Positions 12,640 through 22,980 of a DNA stretch of 64,000 bases are shown here, piece by piece. The position numbers were made by a program, and so were the translations under genes. Position 1 is the stretch's first letter. Each line of letters begins with the position of its first letter. Under the pieces are notes generated by a model, which was not told the DNA's origin, made no database searches, and was given only the letters and a program-made list of their open reading frames with translations. Source of the DNA: Mangifera indica (Eukaryota > Streptophyta > Magnoliopsida > Sapindales > Anacardiaceae); contig NC_058143.1 of the NCBI RefSeq assembly GCF_011075055.1, positions 12,105,057 to 12,169,056 on the forward strand, written 5' to 3'.

Positions 12640-13600
12640 CCAGCTCCCTGTATGAAAATTAAATCACAATTATATTATATTTATATTATAAATTATTCAA
12701 TTCTATACATAGCGGCCTTATTCGAAAAAACAGATGTCAAATTCGAATTCTACACATCAAAAAACCTTAAGATGGATAAATTTCATTTTGCCCCTAATTT
12801 GGAAAATATAAAAAACCCTAAAATTATATAAAATTGTATTCTGCCCCCTAATTCCAACCACACGAAATCGCATGGCAGATAACTATGGAAAACCGCATTT
12901 TGCCCCACCACGCTAATTCGCGCGTCAACGGCACGAATTCAGGGGGTTGACTGTAATTTCGTGTGTCAACGAATTTTTCAAATTTAAACTCTGCCCCCAC
13001 CACACGATGAAAAAGTGCATTTTTACCCCCAACCACATGATATCGTGTAGTCCACGAAATTTGAAAAGTGAAAAAAACCACCCCTTCTTCAACAATTCTC
13101 ACCACACGAATTCGTGTGGTCACTGCGCCATTCGTGTGGCCACATTTCACCTCCCAAACTTCGTTTTTCAGACTTCATTTCAACAACAATCAACTCTACA
13201 CCTAATCTAACACAAAAGCCCCAAGATAATTTATCAAAATCACCAAAAAATCAAGCATTTTCGTCAAGAATTTCAAATCGAAACCCTAACGCTAAACACC
13301 CAAAATTCACATCAAATCGCTCAAATCTCGAACCAAAATGTATAAAGAGATGACAAGGGTTGTTTTACTAACCTTTTTATCCATTTTCGTGGCCGAAAAC
13401 GTCACAAAAATCATCGAAGAAAATCAAAGTTGTTGAGTGCGCGAAAACGCGAATTCGAAATTTCTGTTTTCGTGTGTTGGTTTGTGATGCGCGTGGTTAT
13501 GGCCGAATTTGACATGGGGGGCATTTTTGTCTCTTCACAATTTTGGGGCAGTTTCGTTAACAGTAAAATTCAGGGATAATTTCGTTTTGCCCCCTCATCT
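12640..13600. other. MULE right subterminal region and probable promoter of the Ulp1-like gene
   Basis: No coding frame is convincing. Between 12,850 and 13,150 the words CCACACGAA, TTCGTGTGG and relatives recur on both strands, including a perfect 20-bp palindrome at 13,101-13,120. TTTTGCCCC/GCCCCC words recur to the TIR. As it lies upstream of the minus-strand Ulp1-like gene, it probably held both its promoter and the terminal transposase-binding sites (inference). Confidence 0.5.
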
Positions 13601-13602
13601 TT

Positions 13603-13624
13603 GGGGCAATTATTTTAATTTCCC
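13603..13624 (-). repeat. MULE right terminal inverted repeat
   Basis: Perfect inverted match to 3,837-3,858, followed directly by the right target duplication TTAAAAAAA at 13,625-13,633. Confidence 0.93.
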
Positions 13625-13633
13625 TTAAAAAAA

Positions 13634-14260
13634 TTCCTTTATAATAAAATTGTTCATATTTTTATAAATATTTTTTTGGGTTAATTTTCCCCAATTAAAC
13701 CCAAAGTCTGATTTTACTATAACTTAAAGTGGCACTGGGTTGTGTCAAGTCAAGCCGAACCGACCTAGTTTTGGTACAATCTATCATTTTTGCAAACTGC
13801 ATCGGGTCAAAGGCCGTTACAATGTGGGTTTTGCGGCTGAGATGACCCACAAAAATCTTAAGATTTGCAACACAACCCAAGGTCTCAAAGATTGTGCCTT
13901 TGTGGGGCGATCCGTGTGTTGTTATGAACCAGTTCACTGAATTATGTAATTTTTCATATATTTTTTATTTTTTTAATAATTTTTTGCAGACTATACTCAA
14001 CTGCAAACTTTATCTCAAGGCCTTTAATACGACCTATGGGCATGATATAACTCACTATAGTAACAGCTATACCTCCCTAGACCTAATCGAAAGAGGGGGT
14101 CACCCAGAGCTCCCTTGACAGGCCTACCACCCAGATTATACATGTCTAGCTACCACCCACATTAACCGGTGAGATGCTAAGATTTTCCTATATAATCTAT
14201 ATTTTTCACATATAATTTTCAAGTTTTTTCTTGAATTCTATCAAAAAAGATGCTTGACAC
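13634..14260. other. Spacer between MULE and promoter of long copy A
   Basis: Non-coding. It matches 36,160-36,600 in module B, with B shorter before the promoter. It begins with the sequence that continues directly from the MULE target site and holds no recognised gene or element. Confidence 0.6.
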
Positions 14261-14660
14261 TGACGTCAATCTGTAAGTTTGAATGGTGGTGGTAGGAGAT
14301 GAAAATCTGGAAAAAAGATTCTGAGTAAATTATATATATGAGAAGGTGACAAATGAAGTCATCAGCAACCACGTTGAAGCGCGGAGCCTTGGGATCATCA
14401 CTGAGCTTCTTCTGCATGCGCTGCAGCTTGCATGCATTTGTTTAACCTTATGACCTTTCCAATTGCCACTCCCGTCTTTCGAACGCGTGTCTTCTTCATG
14501 AAAACTCTTCTCCAAGAACCCTAGCTAATTTGAACCTGCATAGCCTAATAAGCTTTCTCTTTCTTTCTCAAACTAAATGCCTAATATTTTGTTCGTCATG
14601 AGACCAGGCCTATTTATAAGCTAATTAGATTTGTTCATTCTACTGTATATTCAGGTAAAC
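14261..14660 (+). promoter_or_regulatory. Promoter region of long copy A (bZIP site, RY, CE3-like, TATA)
   Basis: Visible words: TGACGTCA (14,261-14,268), TGCATGCA containing the RY core CATGCA (14,429-14,436), ACGCGTGTCTTC (14,483-14,494, two bases from the CE3 coupling element), and TATTTATAAG (14,611-14,620) as likely TATA box. RY is bound by B3 factors of the ABI3/FUS3/LEC2 type and CE3 works with ABA-response elements. The combination suggests seed-stage or ABA control, which is inference. A possible leader intron follows: TCAG|GTAAAC at 14,654/14,655 to TTTGCAG at 14,752. Confidence 0.5.
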
Positions 14661-15131
14661 TTTATATGTTTTACGCTATTTGGAAATTTAATTCTTCCTC
14701 CTACTCTTATTTTTTCTCTATTCTTTCCCCTGTAACATACTTGAATTTGCAGACAAAGTTCCTAATCATTTAGAAACCCCTTTGATTAGTATGAACAATT
14801 AATCTTCATTTCTATCTCTAATCACAATACAAAAATATTTGTTGATTATCTGTGAATTTGCTTAATGAATTCTAATTTTCTTATTCATTTCCTCAACTTT
14901 TTGTGTGTCATTGTTAGCTTGTAGAAATTTAAAATTTTCCCTGGTGTTGATCTTTATTTCGAGTGTCTTGAAGAAAATATGGTACAGAATAATCACAGTA
15001 ATCTTCCACATCATTGATCCTAAAATTTCTTTCTAAACTCTTGTGCGAAGAATCCTTTTGAAGACAAATGTTGAGATAATAATCCTTTGTGTTTGTATCT
15101 CACCACAAGTATTTTTTGTAAATGTATATAG

Positions 15132-17778
15132 ATGGAAGATCCATACTCGGCCATGGAGGGGAGTACTGAAGAATACTCATCCTTGGAAAACAGAGGAAAA
15201 GTTCGCTGGATCTTGTGCAAGGGCTTAACAGTGGGAAGGAAAATTTTGGTGACAGGATTTGTGATGTCTTCGGCTCCTGTGATAGTTCCTCCTCTTGTGG
15301 TTATCTCCTTTCTTGGGTTCGCTTGTTCGGTTCCGTATGGGCTGTTGTTGGCGGGCTATGCTTGCAATAATAAGCTTATGAGTATGCTGCTTCCGGGGTC
15401 TAAACCCCCTCCATTTCTTTTGGATTATGGACAAGTGTCGTATACAGATGAAGTTGTTGGGGATGATGAGCATGGTGAAGAAGAAGATGGGTGGCGTAGA
15501 GGAGCTACTGATATGAAGAAGGAAGAAGAAGAGATGTTGGAGTATCCACGGGAAACAGTTGAGATGAGGATTGAATTAGAGGAGAATGACAATGATCGTT
15601 GTATTGATGTGGCAAATCATGGAGTTATTAGAAAAGATGAAATTGAGATAGTGGAGGAAAATGGGTATGAAGAAGCTGTTGAAGAGTATGAAGATGAAAA
15701 TGAGGAAGAACCTATGAAATTAGAAGTTGAGGTGAGAATTGAGCGAGATGGAGAAGAGGAAGAGGAAAGGCCTCCGATTGTGGAAAGCCTAGATCATATG
15801 CCAGTTGATGATGTGGCTGCTGTTGTTGTTGATATTGAGGGAGATGAGAAAAGCGGCGAAGCCATTGAAGATATGGCAGCACCATTTAAAGTGACAGACA
15901 TTGTTGTGGAACTATGTAAGAGTAACGAAGTTAAGGAAGATGAAGAATTGGTGAAAGAAACAAGTGGATTACTTGAAAAAATCAGGGAGGAGGGTATGGC
16001 TGATAAAGGAGAGCAAAGTAGCACGGAAACTTACAATGGGGTGCGTTTCCACGTTTCAGAAATGTTTCCGTTTCCAAAACTCTCTGAAACTTGTAGGAAA
16101 CGTCTCGGGTCATTTCAAAATTTTTAAAAAATTTTGAAACACGTTTTTTTTAGAAGAAAAATAGTGAAATCGATTAAACACATATTTTTTGTATTTTCAA
16201 ATCGAAAATGTCTTTAAATCTCATATTGAATTCATCTCCTCTCTACTTTTTAATGTGTTACTTATCTCTTCCCCAACATATCATATAGATTGGTGTGTAT
16301 TGTTATTTTTTCTTAAATGTCTATGTGTGCTTGCTCAAGAACAATTTATAATAGGTTCTATGATTCTATTTTATACTATTCTTTCTCTTCATTCTTTTTT
16401 TTATTATTTATTTTTATATTATATAAGTTTATGTATTTTTGTTATAAAAAATTTAGTATTTATAAAAAAAACTTTTATATTTTTCATATTTATAAGTTTC
16501 TCCACGTTTCCGTTTCCTATATTTTTAAAAAAATGTGTTTCCATGTTTCCGTTTCTGCGTTTCCATGTTTCTCCGTTTCCGTTTCCGTGCTACATAGAAG
16601 GAGAGAAGAACAACCAGAGTGTAGAGAAATTATCCGGAAAGGCAGTGGAGGAAAACCGGCAAGTGAATAAGAATGTTGAAGAAATGGAAATGCCCATGGA
16701 AGGTAGAATTAGCAATAACCCTCTTACAAACGTTGAAAAGAACAACGACGAGGATGTGCCAAAGGCGGATGTGATTCCCAAAGAGGGCAAAATGGTTGGA
16801 ACTACTGATGTCTGTAGTGTCAAAGAAGAGGAGGAAAAACCAGTTTTAAACAAGCCTTTTATGTTGCGGGGAGGAGGAGATGATAATGTTGGTAAGGATG
16901 TAGTACAAAATGTTCAATTGAATGGGGAGAAGGAAAATGTGACCTCTTCAAATCCAGATGTAAGAGAAATTGCTGATGAAAGTGGGTTTGATTTGTTTGA
17001 TAATAGAATGCAGCTGCCCATTCAAATGCAGATTACAACACCATTGGAGGTAAAGCTATAGAATCTGACCAGCAGCTATTTGTTCATTCAAAGTATTCAC
17101 TTTGAAGGCACAAAGTGAGTATAGTGATGATAGGTCATTCTATGATTAGATGATTTTAAATTAAAAGAAAAAGTAATATCTAATTACGCTATGACACATC
17201 ATCTGTATACCTATTTTATTGTAAGGTTTGCATAATTAACATTGCTTTAGTTCTTTTTTTATATGTTTCCTTTCCAGTAATCTGAGTTCATGTGTGTATA
17301 CTCCATTGACGCATCTGCAGAAAATGAACACACTTCACGTACCTGTGGAAATCCCGAGACAGTTGATTATATGGCGGTTCCTGTTTGTTCGGGAGAACGC
17401 AAGTGCAACGATGCTGCAATTTGCTCACAGGAAGACAGTGGTATGGCTTCCAGTAAGGTTAGAAAATTGCAATTTGTATACTTGTATTTGTTTTTCCACA
17501 CCTTGGAAACTTTGAAACTTCAGTGGAATGAAATAAAGCTATGCAATTGTTGTACGTTTCAGGAGGTGTGCAGTGAGGAGAAAATCTGGGAACTTATGGA
17601 GGCGATGTGGCTGATAGTTGGATACAAAGTAGCGCCACAGGGCACATGCAGTGAGGAGTTGAAGAGGCTGTATTTGTTCACTGGAGTTGAGCCTCCAGCC
17701 TCGTTTAAGGACTCTTCTGATCTTGTTGAAGTTACTGAAAAGCTCAGGCTTCTCATGTCTATTGTTGGAGTCAAGTAG
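15132..17778 (+). pseudogene. Long copy A of the hydrophobic/acidic-protein gene, disrupted
   Basis: Start ATG at 15,132 as in copies B and C; an in-frame ATG at codon 8 has better context. The first 294 codons encode the N-terminus, the hydrophobic segment (about residues 37-78) and most of the acidic region. At 16,014 a 584-bp hAT-type element interrupts exon 1, so translation would run into it and stop at 16,127. Exon 1 resumes at 16,606 and ends at the GGAG|GTAAAG donor (17,049). Relative to B and C one A is missing near 17,007 (AGAATGC versus AGAAATGC), shifting the frame before the donor. Exons 2 (17,321-17,457) and 3 (17,563-17,778) are intact. Two independent lesions make a full product unlikely; a truncated protein of about 331 residues ending in transposon sequence is possible. 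Confidence 0.8.
16014..16597. mobile_element. Non-autonomous hAT-type element, 584 bp, in exon 1 of long copy A
   Basis: Ends CAAAGTAGCACGGAAAC and, inverted, CTATGTAGCACGGAAAC match at 15 of 17 positions. The flanks carry an 8-bp duplication AAGGAGAG (16,006-16,013 and 16,598-16,605), the hAT size. Copies B and C lack the insertion. The interior is AT-rich with repeated CGTTTCC/TTTCCATG words near both ends and no transposase. Its exact removal restores collinearity with copy C. Confidence 0.93.
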
Positions 17779-18323
17779 AAGATATTTACTTTTTTTTTTT
17801 TTTTTATAGTTTTAAGTTGATGTTTAAGATGCAAATAATATAGCGAAATTTGCCGCTTGCCCCTCTAATTTCAGAATTATGATTTTAATATCAGTGGATT
17901 TGTTGTTTTAGAGAGCATCATAAATCTGATCCATTTGACTTTTATATGTTTTTATTAAGAGTACTTATATATGCATAATTTTGAGTATAAAAATGATATA
18001 TTATTATGTAATTACATAAGAAACCACATTTTCTTTTTTTTTTTTTATCTTTATCTCCTATTTCCTTTCTTCTCAATTTCAAGTCGGGTATGATGACAAA
18101 TGATAATGGTAATTATATTAAAAGTATAGATAAAAGTGTCAATGATGCATAATTGTACGTTTAGAAAAAAAACTATAATATTTGAAATTTTTATGGTTTT
18201 AATGAAATTTGTAAGGGTTTTTAGCAACTTATTCCAATTAGATTAATAACTAACGAGGAGCCAATATCACTAAAATCACATCCCACCGTACATGAAATAT
18301 TATAGTGTTGATTATTTTCATAT
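17779..18323. other. 3' flank of long copy A
   Basis: AT-rich, non-coding, with poly(T) at 17,789-17,804. The part at about 17,880-18,170 is shared in outline with module C (56,520-56,700), while module B has lost about 290 bp here. No separate polyadenylation signal could be singled out among many AATAAA-like words. Confidence 0.5.
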
Positions 18324-18510
18324 GGCTAAATGACTATTTCCTACCCAAGATTTGATGAAATGGTATATTTCCACTTTTTTAGTTTGAAAAAATCAATTTT
18401 TTACCCATTTGTTGAATTTGTTAAAGAATTAAAAAATTATTTCTAAAATTGATAAAAAAACAAAAAAGCCCTCAAGTTGAGTAACGTTCTACCCCAAAAT
18501 TTTATTTAAT
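18324..18510. mobile_element. Truncated end of a GGCC-family palindromic element (module A)
   Basis: Starts GGCTAAATGACTATTTCCTA, close to the left ends at 10,081 and 27,001, and continues with similar ACCCATTTGTTG and AAAAAGCCC words. No right end or target duplication was found, so only one arm survives. The same fragment is at 39,797 in module B, so the truncation predates the A/B split. Confidence 0.5.
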
Positions 18511-19860
18511 AATTTTTGCATTGTAATTTATTTTAATTTCAATTTAAATGAAATAAATTGCAAGTATAGATGGGGGTATTAAGAGTGTAAAATCATATGT
18601 TTGGGGGTCCGCTATAATTTTAATAATATTAGGGGTGTTAAATAATTTTTAGGGGATTTTTGAAAATTCAAAAAGTTTAGGGGTGCTTTTGAAATTTGTT
18701 AAAATATCAATATGCCTTTAGTAGTTTCAAATGACAATTATACCCATAAAAAACTTCACAAAACATAAATTATTAGAGGTGTAAATGTCACAACACAACT
18801 TTTAGGGGTATATTTTCAAAATATATAGGGGTAAATATGATAATTTCGAAGTAAGATAGGAAAAATATCCATATGCCCCTAGAAAGTTTTAAAGATGCAT
18901 GTACACCTTCAAAATATTGTCCACAATTCATTCTAATATGGATATAATCATAACATTTTAAACCTTTGGTCACAAAATGAAAGTTAATTACACCATATTA
19001 TAATATTAAGATAAATTGATATAAATAATCTTTGACTATAAAACTAACGGCTGATTTTGACAAATTGATAGAAAGTAACTTGAGTAGTGCCTTTGTGAGG
19101 CCTTTAGTAGGTTTGTCTGTGTGCTTTTGTGAGTTGACCCTCCATATTATATTTTTTAATAAAATGTTAATTATTTTTTATATATTGGGTTGGATCAGTC
19201 CGTGGGTTGTAGCCTAAAGCCTTGACATGGCTCGTAATTTTGTGACCATGCCCTTATGGGCCATGCCAAAAAAAATAGGCTCTAAACCGACCTGATCTAG
19301 TTTCAATTTTAGTAATTATCAATTATTTGTGTCAAAAATAGAAGTGATCATCGAATATGGAAGTTTAATACATTCAACAATACAGACAATATAAATGGCA
19401 TTAATCACAAGATAATAATAATGTATCGTCTTCAAGATAAAATTTGTATTTATGGCAAATATTATTTTTTAATAGATGTCCATATCGTTGGATACTAATT
19501 TGTTCGACCAATTTAGGTGAGCATTGTTCCGACAATGTTCTAGGTGTTAGGGCTTATGGTTTAAGATATAATTTTTTATTATTCAACAATAATATTATCA
19601 TCAATGTTAGACAATATTAATTAATAAATACTCCAATCAATTTTGACCAACATCGTTTTAATGTTACGTTAGGTGTTAGACTAGCTTCCAAATGGTTATT
19701 TTAACAATTAGTTTAGAACCAAAATAGAATCATAATATAAAGTTGGATCAAATCAACTACTCTGCTATGGAGTTCTACCACATTTTATGGCGGATTATCA
19801 CTAGCAAATCATTTCCCAAAAATGCATCTTGGATTACTTACCATAACCATATCACTAACT
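18511..19860. other. AT-rich spacer, module A
   Basis: No gene recognised. 18,560-18,900 is a degenerate low-complexity stretch with AGGGGT/ACCCCT words at irregular spacing, similar to transposon subterminal sequence. The whole stretch is collinear with 39,985-41,340 in module B. Confidence 0.5.
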
Positions 19861-19880
19861 CTCCTATAAATTGAAGCCCT

Positions 19881-20135
19881 ATGCTGCCTATTAACATCCA
19901 AACAATTACAATTTCTTTTTTCTTCAAGCTCTATGGAACTTTAGTCTCCATCTTCTGCAAGAAGACCATTCTCAAGTCAATTCCAGTGAGAGTTATGAAG
20001 AAACTTACCAAAAGTTTCACTATAGTCAGATTAGTAACTCACCAGAAGCCATCGACCATCAAAATCATATGGCGTCAATATTTTACCTTTTTAGGATTGG
20101 CGAGCAAAGCAAATCGGGTGGTCAAAAAGCATTAA
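19881..20135 (+). CDS. Small hypothetical ORF (84 codons), doubtful
   Basis: It opens 15-20 bp after a CTATAAAT word (19,864-19,871). Basic and hydrophobic residues dominate (about 15 Lys, 6 Arg); the first 30 residues are hydrophobic but no clean signal-peptide cleavage site is evident. The module B counterpart (41,363-41,575) has nearly the same first 65 residues, then a 1-nt loss changes the end. Since A and B are recent duplicates, similarity alone does not prove coding function. No family recognised. The TATA word sits so close to the ATG that the leader would be absent or the start would lie further in. Confidence 0.2.
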   Translation: MLPINIQTITISFFFKLYGTLVSIFCKKTILKSIPVRVMKKLTKSFTIVRLVTHQKPSTIKIIWRQYFTFLGLASKANRVVKKH

Positions 20136-20259
20136 GTAACTTCTAGAGGAGGAGAAGATCAATGGAATGACGTGACAGTGAACTTGGCTTCTTAATCGAG
20201 TTGACCTTCATTCCAATTATAGGGACACCAAAAAGTTAGTTGAATAATGTTGAATGTTG
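20136..20259. other. Short spacer after the small ORF
   Basis: Non-coding and collinear with module B, which carries an extra stretch of about 28 bp near 41,715. Confidence 0.4.
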
Positions 20260-22110
20260 TATTGAATTCTCAATTTTTAATTTGAATAAAACATTATCTT
20301 TTTTAGACAATTTATTAATGAATTTTCAGAAAAACATGTGTTTACAAGGAATCTTTCAACCCTGAAAAATTATCCTAAAGTTCAAATTAATAAATATGGC
20401 TCTCATTCTTATGTGAAAATTATGATTAATATTATTATTTGTTATCAGGTATATAAAAAGAATTCCTTATAAATTAAGGCAACGATTCGTTATAATTGAC
20501 ATATCATATATCATAACGGTTAAGTTTGTTTTTTACTCAAATTCAATCAATCACATTAAAACCTAATCAAACTATCTTGCATTTTCAATAAATATATTTC
20601 TAATATATATATATAATTTTAAATATGTAATTATAACGTCATCGATCAGACAAAAAAACCTACAGATAAGCTTTTTTATCGGATCAAGACCTAATATGAA
20701 TTTGAAAATATTGATTATAATGTCTAACCATAAATCATGTGCTACACCATGTTTTTAAGGGTATAAATTAAAAGAATAATATTGTATTTAAAAATTATCA
20801 AAGAAACTTATATGTTTACAATAGATTTGATGATTTAAAATTTTGGATAAAAATTAACTAATCAAAAAATGATTGTCAAATATATAAGGTTACATGTAAG
20901 TTTTTAAAGAATAGTTTGTTTAAAATTTTCACATTATTTATCATGTATTTTCGTATTGAAATCCAAATGATTTATTAGTAATTTTTTGTTGAAATGGTAA
21001 ATTAATAAATACTCTGCTATTTAAATTTAAAAAAATACGTTTTAAGATAATATGGAAATGAATTTAATGCAAATTTTAAGTAGGTAAGAAAAATCTAGGA
21101 CACAAATTATAGTCTTAATGACGTATTATTTATAAGGTAACATTCTTGTACACTTACCTTGCTTGACTATATAAGGATTAGGAAAATATGATGTGAAATG
21201 TGCATTTTAAGGTAACATTTTTTTTTTGTCATTGAATACAATTTATTCATGAATTTTCAGAAAAAATCTATGTTTGCCTAGAAGTTCAACTTCATAAAAT
21301 ATGGTTCTTATTCTTCTATTTAAATTATTAATATTATTATTTGTTATATAAAAAGAACTTCTGATAAATTGATGTAACAATTTGTTATAATTGACATATC
21401 ATCTATCACAACGGTCAAATTTATTTTTAGTTCAAATTCAATTGATCACATTAAAACTCGATCAAACTATTTTGCATGTCCAATAAATATATTTCTAATA
21501 TATATATATAATTTTAATTATGTAATAATAACATCATTTATCAAACTGATCAACATAGATATAGGCTTTTTCATTGGGTCAAGACATAATCTGAATCTAA
21601 AAACATTGATCATAATGCCTAAAAAAATAAGGACACAAAATCATAAATAAAGTGCTATAAAATGTTTTTAAGGGTATAAATTAAAAGAATAATATTAAAC
21701 TTTAAAAATTTCAAGCAAACTTATGTGTTTCAATTTGATTTGAAGATTTATAATTAGGGATAACATTAACTTATTAAAAAATGATTTTTCTAAATGTAAG
21801 GTCACATGTAAGTTTGTAAGGAACAATTTGTTTAAAACTTTCACATTATTTATCATTTATTTTCCTATTGAAATCCAAACAATTTATTAGTAATTTTTTA
21901 TTTAAATGGTAAATTAATAGATACTACACTATCTAAATTTTAAAAAAATAAGTTTTAAGGTACTATGGAAATGAATTTAATGCAAATTTTAAGTGGGTAG
22001 TAAAAATCAGGCACATAGATCATAGTCTTAATGATGTATTATTTATAAAGTAATATTCTTGCAGACTTGCCTTACTCAATGATATGAGGATTAGGAAAAT
22101 ATGATGTCAA
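20260..22110. repeat. Diverged tandem duplication, period about 930 bp (module A)
   Basis: The CAATTTATTnATGAATTTTCAG word is at about 20,308 and about 21,238, and both units run collinearly through the CATATCATmTATCA and AATATATTTCTAATATATAT words and end near GGATTAGGAAAATATGATG. Non-coding and AT-rich. Module B has the same two units (41,765-43,605). Confidence 0.75.
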
Positions 22111-22266
22111 ATGTAGAGACAACAATGGAAAGGGAAGGGGTAACGATGACTATCCTCGTCCCCATCTCTCTAAGGTGGGACATGTCTTCATTTTTGTTAT
22201 GAGGATAACGAAGCATCCCTACTCCTTATCCGATAAGGAATAATTTTCTACTTATCCCCTCCCCTT
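22111..22266. other. Remnant with C-rich words at the A/B module junction
   Basis: Non-coding. It matches 43,605-43,770, including CTTATCCCCTCCCCTTACCC. After this word A joins directly to the gypsy remnant, whereas B continues for another 3.5 kb. Confidence 0.5.
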
Positions 22267-22980
22267 ACCCAACTCCTAAAGATAAGATATATTGGGCAAA
22301 CTACCTTAGAGAGTGCATCAATTTTTAGTTTTTTCTTGAGTGTTGGTAGTTTGGTACATTATGGGCGCTGGGATGAATTAGGTGAGAGAGATGTCTTGGT
22401 TTAGTCTCTTGGACCAAAGTTGACTCAGAAAATCATTGAGGAGCTAATTAGACAAAGGATGAAGTAGACCTAAGATCGACTGAAAAATTATACTGATCAA
22501 AGACACCGAGACTTAAAGTTCAATATAGGGGATAGAATGTTTATTAGAGTAGCCCCTTTTAAGCATATGATAAGGTTTAGGAGAAAGGGTAAGTTGGGTC
22601 CTAGGCATATCAGCCCATATGAGATTGTGGAGTAGGTCAACAAGGTAACTTATAGACTTATGTTACCAGTAAGCATGAATCGCATTTATAATGTATTACA
22701 TGTTTCATTTCTATATAAGAATATTAATAATCCTTCTCATATGTTAAGGATTGAGGAGATCTAGTTGTCTAAGGGTTTGAGTTATGAGGAGAGAGTTGTT
22801 TAGATCCTTGATAAGAGGATTAAATAGCTGAGAAACTGATAAATTTCCTTGGTCAAGATGTTTGGAGAAATCATAAGGTCGAGGAGACTACTTAGGAGAT
22901 AGAGTAAATTATGAGAGAGAAGCATCCCAAGTTGTTCTAAGTGAATTTTAAGGATGTAATTCCGATGAGGGGCAAGAATC
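22267..22980 (+). pseudogene. Ty3/gypsy pol 3' end (integrase C-terminal region), module B
   Basis: In pieces of frame one reads YGRCWDELGER..., DQRHRDLKF, then FIRVAPFKHMIRFRRKGKLG, HISPYEIVE, VTYRLMLP and VLHVSFLYK, the usual end of chromovirus-type gypsy integrases. Many TAG codons interrupt it. The 5' part of the element is absent. A purine-rich GAGGGGCAAGAA (about 22,967-22,978) is a likely polypurine tract before the LTR. A parallel copy lies at 47,275-47,990. Confidence 0.75.

Larger units (their letters stand above)
3837..13624 (+). mobile_element. Mutator-like transposon (MULE), Kaonashi type, 9,788 bp, decayed
   Basis: The ends are perfect 22-bp terminal inverted repeats (3,837-3,858 and 13,603-13,624, starting GGGAAATTAAAATAAT). 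They are flanked by a 9-bp duplication, TTAAAAAAA, at 3,828-3,836 and 13,625-13,633; 9 bp is the size typical of Mutator elements. The paralogous module B sequence near 36,140-36,190 is an uninterrupted version of the target. Inside are a transposase pseudogene on the + strand (5,208-7,570) and a Ulp1-like/DUF1985 pseudogene on the - strand (12,620-8,050). That layout is known from plant Kaonashi MULEs. Both genes carry stops, so the copy is unlikely to be autonomous now. A second element (10,081-10,802) is nested inside it. Confidence 0.93.

Noticed and set aside
15043..15228. 61-codon open frame upstream of and overlapping all three long copies, similar in each (also 37,404 and 54,305)
   Set aside because: It starts with GTG, not ATG, and its similarity is explained by shared DNA of the leader and main coding start in another frame.
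15794..16024. Ser/Thr-rich open frames on the minus strand of all gene copies
   Set aside because: Antisense shadows of the Glu/Asp/Val-rich coding sequence, repeated wherever the gene is.
16189..17061. 290-codon open frame spanning the end of the hAT element and exon 1 of copy A
   Set aside because: Its first half is transposon sequence; only the part after 16,606 is gene sequence. It is a chance read-through.
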